This document shows positions 1 through 10,095 of a stretch of 64,000 nucleotides of DNA, piece by piece. The DNA is from Valencia hispanica. Lineage: Eukaryota; Chordata; Actinopteri; Cyprinodontiformes; Valenciidae. Each line of letters starts with the position of its first letter. The stretch's first letter is position 1. The notes below the pieces were generated by a model. That model ran no database searches. It saw nothing but the letters and a program-made list of their open reading frames with translations, and had not been told where the DNA came from. Where the stretch lies: the NCBI GenBank assembly GCA_963556495.2, contig OY747712.1:52756069-52820068 (forward strand), written 5' to 3'. The position numbers were made by a program, and so were the translations under genes.

Positions 1-313
1 ATGGTTCTGGTATGGGAGCAGCCGGGAGAGGTCGCTGGGACCTCGGCTGACTTGATGGATGGGTAATTTTGACGGGACCAACAAACTCGACAAACGTCCC
101 CGGGAAGTCGCCTCTCTGCTTGGTGCGTTCGTTGTTTCCCAGGAGCCAGCCTAGCTGCTCCGGGTGCTCTTCAAAGCCCTCCTCGTAGCTCTGTACTGAC
201 ATCAGAGAGGCCTTGCTGACTGTCAGCAGGTCTCCTGGCTGCAGATCCAAGTCCTCCTCCTGGTCCTTGGTAAATGTGTAGAGTGCACAGTACTGGAAAC
301 CATCTGCCGCCAT
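1..313 (-). CDS. pik3r2: PI3-kinase regulatory subunit p85, N-terminal exon (SH3 domain), partial
   Basis: Reading leftwards from the ATG at 313-311, the frame stays open to the window edge (104 codons) and gives a p85-type SH3 domain. It starts MAADGFQYCALYTF, followed by acidic RT-loop residues (KDQEEDLDLQPGD), a GW pair near residue 60, and NERTKQRGDFPGTFVEFVG closing the fold at about residue 80. A proline-rich stretch ending RPLPAAP comes next, as expected before the BCR-homology domain. p85 holds the p110 catalytic subunit and recruits it to phosphotyrosine receptors. FQY, QPGD, VSKA, NERTxQRG and VEFVGPV fit PIK3R2 better than PIK3R1 (NETT, VEYIG), so the paralogue call is an inference while the family call is firm. 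The rest of the gene lies left of the window. The usual ORF scan misses it because it has no stop inside the window. Confidence 0.88.
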   Translation of the reverse strand, partial: MAADGFQYCALYTFTKDQEEDLDLQPGDLLTVSKASLMSVQSYEEGFEEHPEQLGWLLGNNERTKQRGDFPGTFVEFVGPVKITHPSSQPRSQRPLPAAPIPEP

Positions 314-3300
314 TTTGTAGAGCTGATGAGTTCCTTTTTTTCGTGTATAAAGGAATCCTGTTTAGAAACTGAAGCTGCTGTTGAGTCACTAAAGGGTGGT
401 GTTGGTGCTGTGGTTTGTAGGCTGGGGGATTGAAGGAAGGAGGGAAAGTCACCCACAGCTCAGCAGCATTTTTCCAAGTTTATAAGGTAGCTGCTGTAAT
501 GGCTGTGGTGGAAGCAGCTTCAGAGCTGACCAGTGTTGTTGGACTGCTGGACTTTCCTCAGCTTTATACCGCGGTTGAGCCAAATGATGGAGCAGAGTGA
601 CAGCATCGGCAACATGCTCCTTCAAGCAGCAAAAACCTTAGGACTGGTGATACTTTAGTGTTCTGATGAAAGACTATGGCAGGCAACGGTGCAGCGTCGC
701 TTGATCTCCAAATAAACGGTTTGATTGGAGGAAAAGTGGTTGGAGTGCCGAGCTTTTTACTCCTTTTAAGTTCAGAAGGAAAAATGACTGACCTGCATAA
801 CAGAAAACAGGAACAAAGATTAGAAAAAAAATAAGCCAATTAATAATAACACTAATTTGGAAATAACAATAAGAGAACTAAGATATCCTGAAACAATCAC
901 AGCTTTTCGATAAACAGCCAAAGAAAAGTGCCACGAACCTATGTGAAATGAAGCTAAAGCATGCATGAAAATGGCGAACTGCGACAGCTCCATGCATCAG
1001 TGCAGTCTACACTGATGCATGAAGGAGAGATGGGATGATGATGCTGCGTCATAGCTAACAGCAGACTGGGACCTGGTTAGGAGCCTCCAGTCCCTCTTTT
1101 AAATTCACTTCCTCACAGCCCAAAGTGACCCAGAACACTTTCCACTGGAACAAGAATTTTCACTATGAAATAACTGTTTCTCCGAAGGAGAGGATTTTGC
1201 AGTACGAGAATACAACCAAAAATATAAGCCAACAATCAGCCGTGGTAAAGCCAGAAAGTTCTGAAACAGGCAGGACGCTTTGCCACAGTTTTTTCTGCAC
1301 GGGACAGAAAAGTAGTAACTATGTTGATTCAGACCTATTTTAGCTTATTTTAGTCAAATCACTTCAGTCACTCTGCATCACATGTTTTCTAAATAACAGA
1401 ACCCTAGTGAAAAGAAAATAATAGGGATTCATACATTAACACACAGTAAAACATAGTCAGGGATACATAGTTAAAATTTACAGACAAAAATAACTGCAAA
1501 GCCTAATGAATGCACACAGTATGTTTGCACGAGGTAACGATAACCAACTGTTTAAACGAGCATTCAATATCTATCTTTTTTTGTCAAATTAATGAAAGAC
1601 GATTATTTTTAAATTATCAATCAGAGACTGAAAACCAGATCATAAAATCCCTATCAGGACCGATCGGAGGTCCTTACAGCAGTCTGAGAATGAGACAAAG
1701 CAATTAAACTGCTCTTAATTGACCTTTCAACATAGAAACTATGCTAGGAGACAGAAAAATGAGAGATTATGGTTTCCAGATTAAGTACGACATCTGTGAG
1801 TTGTGGACCAAACAAGGACAATGGTTCTATTCAAGTCTGAACAGAATGAGAAGAGCAGGAAAAGGTAGGGAATAAAAGTGGAAAAGGCAGAATTGTGATT
1901 GAAAGGCTCTGTTCACTTTGCTCTAAAGCTAAAATGATATTTGGGGTCTTCTCCAAAATGGCCAGATCCGACTAACCAAAGGACTGGTCTGTGAGGCCTG
2001 ATGTTTTGCCATCGATTCAGAAATGTCCATAAATGGACATTTACAGTGATGGTGCATAAAATCAGAAACTAAATGTCCAGTCTGCATGCTTCTGAACGTA
2101 TGTCTAGTTATTCTCTTTCCACCATGGCCTTTTGAATGCGCGCACACGTTTACTGAAAACCCATTTTGAATAGGAATATATGTATAAATAAATCACTGCT
2201 TTTTATTTTAAAGAAAATGTTTAAGGTTAGGGTAATAACTGGATGCAGGAACGTGCAAAACTCACCCCACTTTTTATTCAGAGAGAAGCCAGACCGGCTC
2301 AGCAAGACTCATAGTCCCACATCCGTCGAATCGACAAGCAAGAAGTGCCAGGCTAGACACGTGGCACTGGCATACCCAACCACAACCCGCAATCCTCACA
2401 CCACCATCACCCCCCCTCCAGAGCCTAAACTCCTCTGCCTCATCTCTCCACCTGCTCCTCACCCCCCAACCCAAGCCCATAAAACATGCAAAAAGTCCAG
2501 CCTCCTACGGTCCCCCCTCCCCTCGCTGTCATCCTGACAAAAAGTCCAGTTGTTTTTTCCAGTTGACATGTTTTATTCTTTTACAGTCAAAGAAATGCAA
2601 CACCAAAAAGAAGGTAAAAAATATCAAAGAAGATAAAAAAGCAGAGCACAAGTTTAATAGTTCATTTCTACTCCAAGGCCCAGCATAAAACAAGTCCTGC
2701 CAGGTTGAAAGAATCTTCTCTGTTACGGTCCCAGTGTCTCAATTGCAGTACAGGTCAGCACAGCAGCTGGTCAGCCTGGTATCTGTAGATCCAATCCTTT
2801 TGAAACACTTTGCATTTAGACTGATAGAGCAGAGAACGATAGAAAGCAGGAGAACGCCAGAGTGAGAGTCCTCGCAGCAAAGGAAAACCACAGCAAAATA
2901 AATAATGAATAGGCAGCAAGTAACTCACTGTTGCTAGAGAGAGTGAAAGCTAGTCCTGCACTCTGATTGGTCAACGGTCTGGCCATGTGCTCCACAGTCA
3001 CCAGAGAAGCCGGGCAAATCAAGAAAATGTTCTAATATTAGAAAATGTTTCCAGGCAGTGATCAAACATCCGACCAAAACAACTCCAGCTATCCTCCCAA
3101 ACTGAGCTTGTTTTAGTCTTTCACACCAAGATGAGTGCTCATGAATTTAGCTGAAATTAGCTTTTTCAGTAAATTCAACTATCTAAGGCTCAGGATGGAA
3201 TAACATAACACACAACATAGAAAGACACTAGCCTGCAGGTGATTGGAGAAACCTTCATGATTCATGCTGTAGTTGTGGAGCAGAAGCAAACAGATGATGT

Positions 3301-4535
3301 CTGCAGTAACCGTGACGAATGCAGGACAAATATTCAGTAAGAGATCAAATATAAATAACAAATGCTTTAATAAAACCTTTCAGATAAAAAGAAATGTGTT
3401 TGATTTCTACATTCTTATTATTTTTGATTGATTTCAGCGACATTTTGTAAACTCCAAGCCTGCTACCTTTAATGTGCTTTTATAAATGGTAAATACAATT
3501 TGTGCTTCTTTAAGGAGATCAACTATTTTATATAAAAATGTAATTGAGATTTAACTGTGCATTTTCATTGGACGTTTTTCACTGTTGTACAGCATCCTAT
3601 GAGCAAAGAATACTAAATCATACTGATGAAGAACGTGTGCAAAACAAAACATGTTAATACATTTTTGATACTCAAGAACGAACAAAATACCTAATCTCAC
3701 CACTATGCTTCTTTATTAATGTATCATGTATTCTTCCAACAATCATTTTGTTTTATCAATATGTTCTAGGCTTTGGAAAATTGCCTTTATTTTGGTGCTG
3801 CTTTTTAAAGTTGCATGGTGAAACCACTTTACAACATAAGTTGTTAAGATTGTTACTGCATGTATTACATGTATGTAGTTTTAGACAGATTCCGCTGCTG
3901 TTTCCTTTGCAGCTAAAATGTTTAGCTATAACACTTTATGAAAACACCGAACTTTTGAGAACAACGCAATACTGTTGCTGAATTTTCATTAAGAATAGAT
4001 ATAAAGGACCAGACAATAACATCAGTATGTATATCTACTAGAGGTCCATCTGAGTTTAATCATGGTTTAGTACATACGTTAAAGTTACGATTGGTAGCTT
4101 TTTGGTTCACTTTACCCGAGAGAAACAAATAGAACTGACTGGAGACTTGGTCAGATTCTTTAGACTTAAGAGCAGCTCACCCCCCTACCGAGTCTTACCC
4201 CACCTAGATTTCAGGTTTGAAAAATGTGGCAAAAGGAGGTGTTGCCTGGCGGACCGAGGGATGCACCGGACAGATGGCTCTGCAGCGTCAACACTTCCTT
4301 GCTATTCCAATTCCAACTCCCTGGACTTGTTTTATACTCCAGAGCGGCAGGATACCTGACATTAGGCATAGTGGCTGAGCCAGTAGCAATGTGGTTAAAA
4401 TTCAAGTGCACTGTAAAATTTTAACCAGATAGAGCACCACACTGATGCTTTTGGTAGAACATTTATGTTTTTACAAATGTGACCAGACATGTAGACAGCA
4501 CAATTAGACACTCATTTATACAGTTGATCATTTAT
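314..4535. other. Unassigned flank or 5' intron of the p85 gene
   Basis: The first bases to the right of the ATG are 5' UTR or intron of the p85 gene, whose transcription would enter from this side. No open frame here shows a recognisable domain. The open frame at 2166-2537 is only proline/threonine-rich low-complexity sequence. Two short perfect palindromes are present (991-1021 and 2021-2042). No splice junction or promoter could be assigned with confidence. Confidence 0.4.
991..1021. repeat. Perfect 12-bp inverted repeat, 7-nt loop
   Basis: The arm CATGCATCAGTG at 991-1002 is exactly complementary to CACTGATGCATG at 1010-1021, with CAGTCTA between. It would form a 12-bp hairpin in RNA or DNA. 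It lies about 680 bp upstream of the p85 start codon. No function can be assigned; it could be the centre of a decayed MITE. Confidence 0.6.
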
Positions 4536-4539
4536 ACAG

Positions 4540-5130
4540 CTTTAGTCCGTGAGGCAGACTCTCTGTCTACTTTTAAGGCCAGGCTTAAAACTTTCCTTTT
4601 TCATAAAGCTTATAATTAAAATGGCTAAGGTCATCCTGAGCTATCTCTGTAGTTATGCTGCTATAGGCTTAGACTGCTGGAGGACAGACTGACCACTTTT
4701 CTTCACTCTTTTTTCTACACAACTTCTTCACAACTTTTTTTCTACTACTCTCCAGTTGTATTATATGCTGTTATTTCGACTGTTAACTTTGTTCTCTGTG
4801 TTTTTCTTACCATAGAAGGTACACCTGGTCTGGTATCCTGCTTGACAACAATCCCGTTAGACAGGGGGCGTCAACTGGGATGATGGTCACTGTAGCTTAA
4901 CATCCCCCGTGTCCTGTTATCAACCTTTTACTTTCTTTGATATAGAAAGTACTCTTATATCAGATCTTCTGTTCTTTCTGTGTCTCTGCTCTGTCTTCTC
5001 AAACTCCCAGACGGTCATGGCAGATGGCAAATTTCACTGAACCAGGTTCTGCTGGAGGTTTCTTCCTGTTAAGTGGGAGTTTTTCCTCTCCACTGTCACG
5101 ACATGCTTGATCAGTATGAGGGATTGCTGT
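4540..5130 (+). mobile_element. L2-clade (Maui-like) LINE, 3' end
   Basis: A short frame at about 4556-4617 reads DSLSTFKARLKTFLFHKAYN and then stop, the C-terminal tail typical of fish L2 reverse transcriptases. It is followed by the long conserved 3' UTR of that family, ending in the stretch at 5045-5130 that contains CTGGAGGTTTCTTCCTGTTA and TTTTTCCTCTCCACTGTC. The copy is 5'-truncated and has no catalytic region. Confidence 0.75.
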
Positions 5131-6356
5131 GATCGATGCCATCTGCTGGGATTCCTTAAATAAGAAACTAAAACTTTGAACAAATATGGAATGTTTATAT
5201 AATTGTATTGAAATTACTTTTCTTGTAAAGTTTTGATTGGGGGGTGAGTTGCTCTTTAAACACTGAAATATAATTACAACTTTGCTGTTTTTCCTGTAAC
5301 TGTATATACTACTCACTATCTGGGGTCTATGTCTTCATGAACCCAAAACAGAGAGATACTAGCTGCGTATCAGGCATAAAAACAGGTCAGGGGTGAAAAA
5401 GGTGAGAAGGGTGCACAACATGGCCTCTAATGGGGGCAGGGGGTGGGGGGGACACGTGGGGGAAGAAGGGTTTGGGGTTCTCCCCCAGAATAGGGGGGGA
5501 AATAGTAACTCAACTTTTCTATTCTTTCGTCATGATTGACAGCCAAGATTTTCTTTGAGGTTTTTTGGGGGGGCAAAGAAACCAATCAAAGTAAAACAGA
5601 AATCCTGAGCCTGAATTCTTTATTGTTATGTGGGTACATGGGTGGATGGGGGAGGTAATGTGATCGCAGATTTGGTTTGACTTTTGAAACTGCAATACCA
5701 AGAACAGCCAATAGGTGGCAATATCAAGTTTTGCTGCCATTTTCTGCGGGTTACAAAACGACCTACAATCACAAGTTGACATGTTATACGGGTATGTGAA
5801 ATTAAGTCAGACATTGGAAAAATAAGATTTGTTTTGCAACCATTTAATTTAGGGTATATAAGGACAGTTGCTCTATGAGCGGAGTCTGACTCGTGACATG
5901 GAGACACTTTTTTTACCACTTGGTCAAGCAGCACTGAAACTTCGCATATTGCGCGTGTCGCACCGCTGGCTGCCAAATTCAATCCGGCAAATCCAGCTTC
6001 TGGTGGTCTGCACTCTGATACCTCAATGCACTCTCTGGTCAGGCAGCACGGAAACCTCGTGCCTTGTCCCCGAGCACCTTGCGCACCTCACCATCAGATC
6101 CATAGAAGGAGAAGGAAGCTACAACTTCACCCAGCATGTTTTAGCATACTGGTAGACAAATATTTAATCTTAAAAGGAACCAGCAATATTCTGAACTCAG
6201 ATAAATGGAAAAAAAACACTGGGCCAATTTAAATAGTATAATCGAACTGGAAAGTTAGCAATTTACTGTCCTGATTTTTAAACTGCTTGAGCAGCCAGAA
6301 AGAAAGAAATATCTTTGAGTCTCTTGTCCTGTTTGCATCCTGGTACAACCCATATA
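5131..6356. other. No recognisable gene
   Basis: Only short frames occur. There is a G-rich patch at 5440-5510. No domain, repeat family or RNA gene was recognised. Confidence 0.4.
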
Positions 6357-6858
6357 TGTCATGTTTTGTAGTTTAAACTGGACCCAAAAGCAGCAGAGTA
6401 AATACAAAAAATGATTTAATGAAAAACCACACGGAACTTACAGAAACTCGGGAGGGTACAGGCAGCAACAGGGAAAAACAGGAACCAGACGGGCTACAAG
6501 CAAGGCAGGAATCAGGCGGGGAAGAAAGACGGACGAACCAGCGAGTTGTGACTGAAAGAGGGCCATATTTATACTGAGGGAGGAGAGTGAAGAGTGAAGC
6601 AGAGAAGGAGCAGGAGCAATTAAGGGAAGCGGTTGCAGCTGAGGGGGAGTGAGCAGGTGGAAGTGATTAGCTGGGACAGGTGGTGAAATGGCTGGGAGAC
6701 AGAAAACTGGGAAACTAGAAGGATCTTAAGAAACTAAGACAAGACTACGGGCAAACCAGAATACAGAAATCGCAAGAAAGACTAAGAATAGCTAAACATG
6801 AAAATAGAACTAAATAAGGAAAATCAAAACAAAAGACAAACACCCGGGGATCACAACA
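6357..6858 (-). repeat. 3' LTR
   Basis: This 502-bp terminal repeat matches 8143-8651 almost base for base. Visible differences include CTCGGG against CTCAGG and the loss of one GAGCAG unit. A TATA-like AGTATAAATATGG lies within it on the minus strand, near plus position 6570. Confidence 0.9.
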
Positions 6859-8193
6859 CAACCTCCCCCTCAAGGGCGGATACCAGACACCCCTAGAAGT
6901 CCAACAAAACAAACCGAACCCAACCCAACCAGGGTGGGCGGAGGGGGCCTCGGAAGGAGGGCCAGAGTCCAAAACAAAAACACACCCATCCAGGGTGGGT
7001 GGAGGCCTGCGACGACGAGGAACCAGAAGACGGAGATGAGAAACCAGGCGACGAGGAAGCGGGCGGCGAGGAAGCGGGCGGCGAGGAAGCGGGCGGCGAG
7101 GAAGCGGGAGACGAGGAGGCCGGCGACGAGGAACCAAGAGACGAGGAGGTCGGCGACGAGGAGCCAAGAGACGAGGAGGCCGGCGACGAGGAACCAAGAG
7201 ACGAGGAGGCCGGCGACGAGGAACCAAGAGACGAGGAGGCCGGCGACGAGGAACCCAGAGACGAGGAGGCCGGCACCGGAGCAGAACCTTGTGGCGTGGT
7301 GGCCGGCACCGGAGCAGAACCTTGTGGCGTGGTGGCCGGCACCGGAGCAGAACCTTGTGGCGTGGTGGCCGGCACCGGAGCAGAACCTTGTGGCGTGGTG
7401 GCCGGCACCGGAGCAGAACCTTGTGGCGTGGGAACCTACGAGAGGACGGTGTGGAGGACCCACGACGTGGTGCTGAAGACCCACGACGTGGCGCTGAAGA
7501 CCCACGACGTGGCGCTGAAGACCCACGACGTGGCGCTGGACTCACGGCCGTGTCCCTCTGGACACCCAGGGCAGAGCCAAGAGTCCGAGGCGTGTCCTCC
7601 CAGACACCCTCGGCGGAGACAGGAACAGGATTCAGAGGCGTGTCCTCTGGAACACCCTCAGCGGAGTCTGGAGCCCGAGGCGTGTTCCTCTGGACACCCC
7701 CGGCGGAGTCAGGAACCCGAGGCGTGTCCCTCTGGACACCCCCGGTGGAGACAGGAACCAGGGGCGTGTCCTCCGAAACACCCCCTGCGGAGCCTGGGAT
7801 CAGAGGCGTGTCCTCTGGGACACCCCCCGAGAGCTGGCAGACTGTCAAGGCCGGGCCGAAACTAGGGGGCTGCACCTGGGGTCGAGGCGGGAGAGGCCTC
7901 CCCAACTGGCCAGCAAATGTTGCCAGTTTGTTCCACTCCGCCTCCTCCCAAAATGCAGTCAACCCCAGCTCGGCCAGTAATGGCGACCAGGGCCTTAGCA
8001 AAGCCAACAGTTCATCTGCTGCCCCGATCCGGACCCAAGGCGGGGAGAGAGTGGCCATTTGGTCCAAATGCTGCCTTAAATACAGGCGCAACATGGGCAG
8101 ACAGCGAGCTTCTGCTGGGTCCAAAGACTGGCTGGTTCGTTCTGTCATGTTTTGTAGTTTAAACTGGACCCAAAAGCAGCAGAGTAAATACAA
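6745..8193 (-). CDS. Gag-like N-terminus fused to Arg/Pro-rich tandem-repeat protein
   Basis: This frame is open for 482 codons. It begins inside the 5' LTR, so the nominal start is not biological; the only other early Met lies at the LTR edge. The first ~90 interior residues (SLDPAEARCLP to EEAEWNKLATFAGQLGR) look like a Gypsy gag N-terminus. Sushi-type gags start MDPA, and here the ATG has become TTG. After that the protein is all repeats: a 14-residue GVPEDTP-type motif, SAPRRGS, RHKVLLRCRPP, RLLVPRRRPP, and RRPLP. The last ~90 residues run through the polypurine tract into the 3' LTR. No zinc knuckle, protease or polymerase is present. The opposite strand is also open over much of the span because every unit length is a multiple of three. 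The gag-like head makes the minus strand the better choice. Whether any protein is made is unknown. Confidence 0.55.
   Translation of the reverse strand: MYLLCCFWVQFKLQNMTERTSQSLDPAEARCLPMLRLYLRQHLDQMATLSPPWVRIGAADELLALLRPWSPLLAELGLTAFWEEAEWNKLATFAGQLGRPLPPRPQVQPPSFGPALTVCQLSGGVPEDTPLIPGSAGGVSEDTPLVPVSTGGVQRDTPRVPDSAGGVQRNTPRAPDSAEGVPEDTPLNPVPVSAEGVWEDTPRTLGSALGVQRDTAVSPAPRRGSSAPRRGSSAPRRGSSAPRRGSSTPSSRRFPRHKVLLRCRPPRHKVLLRCRPPRHKVLLRCRPPRHKVLLRCRPPRHKVLLRCRPPRLWVPRRRPPRLLVPRRRPPRLLVPRRRPPRLLAPRRRPPRLLVPRRRPPRLPLPRRPLPRRPLPRRPLPRRLVSHLRLLVPRRRRPPPTLDGCVFVLDSGPPSEAPSAHPGWVGFGLFCWTSRGVWYPPLRGRLCCDPRVFVFCFDFPYLVLFSCLAILSLSCDFCILVCP
6859..6871 (-). promoter_or_regulatory. Polypurine tract for plus-strand priming
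   Basis: The minus strand reads GAGGGGGAGGTTG immediately before the 3' LTR, the position and composition expected of an LTR-retroelement polypurine tract. Confidence 0.7.
7048..7831. repeat. Five abutting minisatellite arrays, all with unit lengths divisible by three
   Basis: Unit lengths and approximate copy numbers: 15 bp x4 (7048-7108), 30 bp x5 (7109-7268), 33 bp x5 (7269-7431), 21 bp x4 (7457-7540), and 42 bp x7 with one 48-bp variant (about 7548-7831). Units of the 33-bp and 21-bp arrays are almost identical within each array, while the 42-bp units have diverged. There are no spacers between units. Confidence 0.85.
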
Positions 8194-8651
8194 AAAATGA
8201 TTTAATGAAAAACCACACGGAACTTACAGAAACTCAGGAGGGTACAGGCAGCAACAGGGAAAAACAGGAACCAGACGGGCTACAAGCAAGGCAGGAATCA
8301 GGCGGGGAAGAAAGACGGACGAACCAGCGAGTTGTGACTGAAAGAGGGCCATATTTATACTGAGGGAGGAGAGTGAAGAGTGAAGCAGAGAAGGAGCAGG
8401 AGCAGGAGCAATTAAGGGAAGCGGTTGCAGCTGAGGGGGAGTGAGCAGGTGGAAGTGATTAGCTGGGACAGGTGGTGAAATGGCTGGGAGACAGAAAACT
8501 GGGAAACTAGAAGGATCTTAAGAAACTAAGACAAGACTCCGGGGAAACCAGAATACAGAAATCGCAAGAAAGACTAAGAATAGCTAAACATGAAAATAGA
8601 ACTAAATAAGGAAAATCACTAACAAAAGACAAACACCCGGGGATCACAACA
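8143..8651 (-). repeat. 5' LTR (promoter-bearing)
   Basis: This 509-bp terminal repeat would drive transcription leftwards. It carries the TATA-like AGTATAAATATGG near plus position 8350 and ATTAAATC near the presumed polyadenylation site. It ends ACATGACA at 8143. The first interior bases (GAACGAACCAGCCAG) show no obvious tRNA-complementary primer site. That would fit the self-priming known for Tf1/sushi-type elements, which is an inference. Confidence 0.9.
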
Positions 8652-8962
8652 ATATATGGGCTTGTTTCCCTTACACAGAAGTTGCCATCCTCATAACGGT
8701 GCCCAAAGTGACTAAATGTGCTCTGAGACCAACCTCTTCCTCTCCAGGCACCATTTGGTGGCCATCTCAGGATTTCCTAAGAGGATCGAGCATCACATCA
8801 CAGATGGCTTAAAGATCATAAAGCTACATTTTGGACCCACAAACTGTATTTATGTTAACCCTACTGGCCCACCCACCTTTCAAAGAGGATAGGGAGACAG
8901 AAACCACCAAATCATGATAACCTCAAAACACTAATAAGACAAAAAGGAATCAACATTGGTTA
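8652..8962. other. No recognisable gene
   Basis: Short frames only. Position 8963 onward begins a repeat-like stretch (CAGTGTTTCCCAACCCAGGT). Confidence 0.4.
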
Positions 8963-10095
8963 GAGCAGTGTTTCCCAACCCAGGTCTTCAAGGCACACTA
9001 CCCTACATGTTTTAGATCTTTCCCAGTGCAAAATTGGGCCACGGTGGCATCGAGGTAAAAGAATAAATCAAGTTACACACTGCTTAGAGGAGTGTTATTA
9101 AGCCTCAAAAACTACAGAACCTGGGATCTCCGTGTGTGATCTCTTGTGTTAATTAACGAATTAATACAGTTGCCATGTTCCTCATCTTCACTTATTTTCT
9201 ATTTATTTTATGAGAACAATTCTGGTGGATCTGGAGGGGAATGTCACCCTTTGTTGGCCAAAAACAAATGAGATTTTTGTTTTATGAAAAAGTACTGTAT
9301 GTGCAGCAGTGCTTCAATACATAATTTATTACTGATCGTGCTAATAAATATAAAATTTCCTAAAAGTTTTTGTTGCTCTTTTTGTAAACTGTTTTTTGAT
9401 TTTTTTTCTATAGGACATGAAGCAGCAAAGGGAGGGTGAGGAGAGGAGAGGATAGGATGGATAGACTGTTTTCTATTTGTCAATTTATGTTTTTGTCACA
9501 TTGGTTATTTAGTTGTTCTATTGTTGTTATAAATAAATTGATTAAAACAAATAGTAAATATCAAGTCATTTTATTAACAGTTACATTATAAAAATTTTTT
9601 AAAGATATGAACATAAAGCTTACTTTAAACAATTTAAAATGACTATTGAAAAAGAAACAAAAAAAATTTACATTAGAATAAATTATTCTGTAGTTATTTG
9701 TAGTTATTCATGCAGGATTTACCTGAATTACCTTTTTCTGGAGCGTTGTTTAAGCTTTATTAGAATAAACAGGCAGTTTTCATGGATCAGTTTCATTAAG
9801 ATCAGAGATTTGGATGGAGTGTTCCAGCTGAGACCTCTAGCTGGTCTTTTCTGGATGAACATCGGGGCTTAGGGCAGCTTCTTCGCACTGTCCACTGCAT
9901 CGTCCAGGACTGACTCAATCAACGGCTGCCACATCACTAAGACACATTCAGAAGACAGTTTGTCCTACCAAAGAGCACCACTGATTCCTCCAAACCAGCC
10001 TCATCCTCTGCTACATCATCTGCAAGCTCATCCCCAGGGGCCACAAAGTCACCAGCACTGAGGCAGATGTTGTGGAGAAGAGCTTAGCTGTTATT
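8963..10095 (-). mobile_element. PIF/Harbinger-like transposon remnant (copy A)
   Basis: On the minus strand, 10085-9960 translates to LLHNICLSAGDFVAPGDEL and beyond. This resembles the C-terminal LHNICL block of PIF/Harbinger (HARBI1-type) DDE transposases. Stops and frameshifts follow. The segment is clearly homologous to 38855-40745 elsewhere in the window, which shows it is a dispersed repeat. Copy A keeps an uninterrupted CAGAAGAC site at 9949-9956 where copy B has an insertion. The superfamily call rests mainly on that one motif. Confidence 0.5.

Larger units (their letters stand above)
6357..8651 (-). mobile_element. Complete non-autonomous Ty3/Gypsy-type LTR retrotransposon with repeat-stacked interior
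   Basis: Two near-identical LTRs (6357-6858 and 8143-8651) flank a 1.28-kb interior, and the whole is bracketed by the 5-bp direct repeat ATATA (6352-6356 and 8652-8656). Each LTR starts TGTTGTGATC and ends AACATGACA on the minus strand. A polypurine tract abuts the 3' LTR. The interior encodes a gag-like N-terminus fused to arrays of short tandem repeats, with no protease, reverse transcriptase or integrase. It would therefore need proteins in trans. The LTRs differ by only a few substitutions and a 6-bp repeat-unit indel, which points to a recent insertion. Confidence 0.9.

Noticed and set aside
171..456. 93- and 77-codon minus-strand frames over the p85 exon
   Set aside because: Out of frame with the clearly homologous SH3 coding sequence.
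2166..2537. 123-codon proline/threonine-rich plus ORF
   Set aside because: Low-complexity composition and no recognisable domain; the opposite strand is open too.
7048..7540. Regular short repeats reminiscent of a CRISPR array
   Set aside because: Units are directly abutting with no unique spacers, lie in an LTR retrotransposon and in vertebrate-type DNA.
6999..8200. Long plus-strand frames (288 and 303 codons) over the minisatellite stack
   Set aside because: They arise because repeat units are multiples of three; the gag-like head, LTR polarity and polypurine tract put the element on the minus strand.
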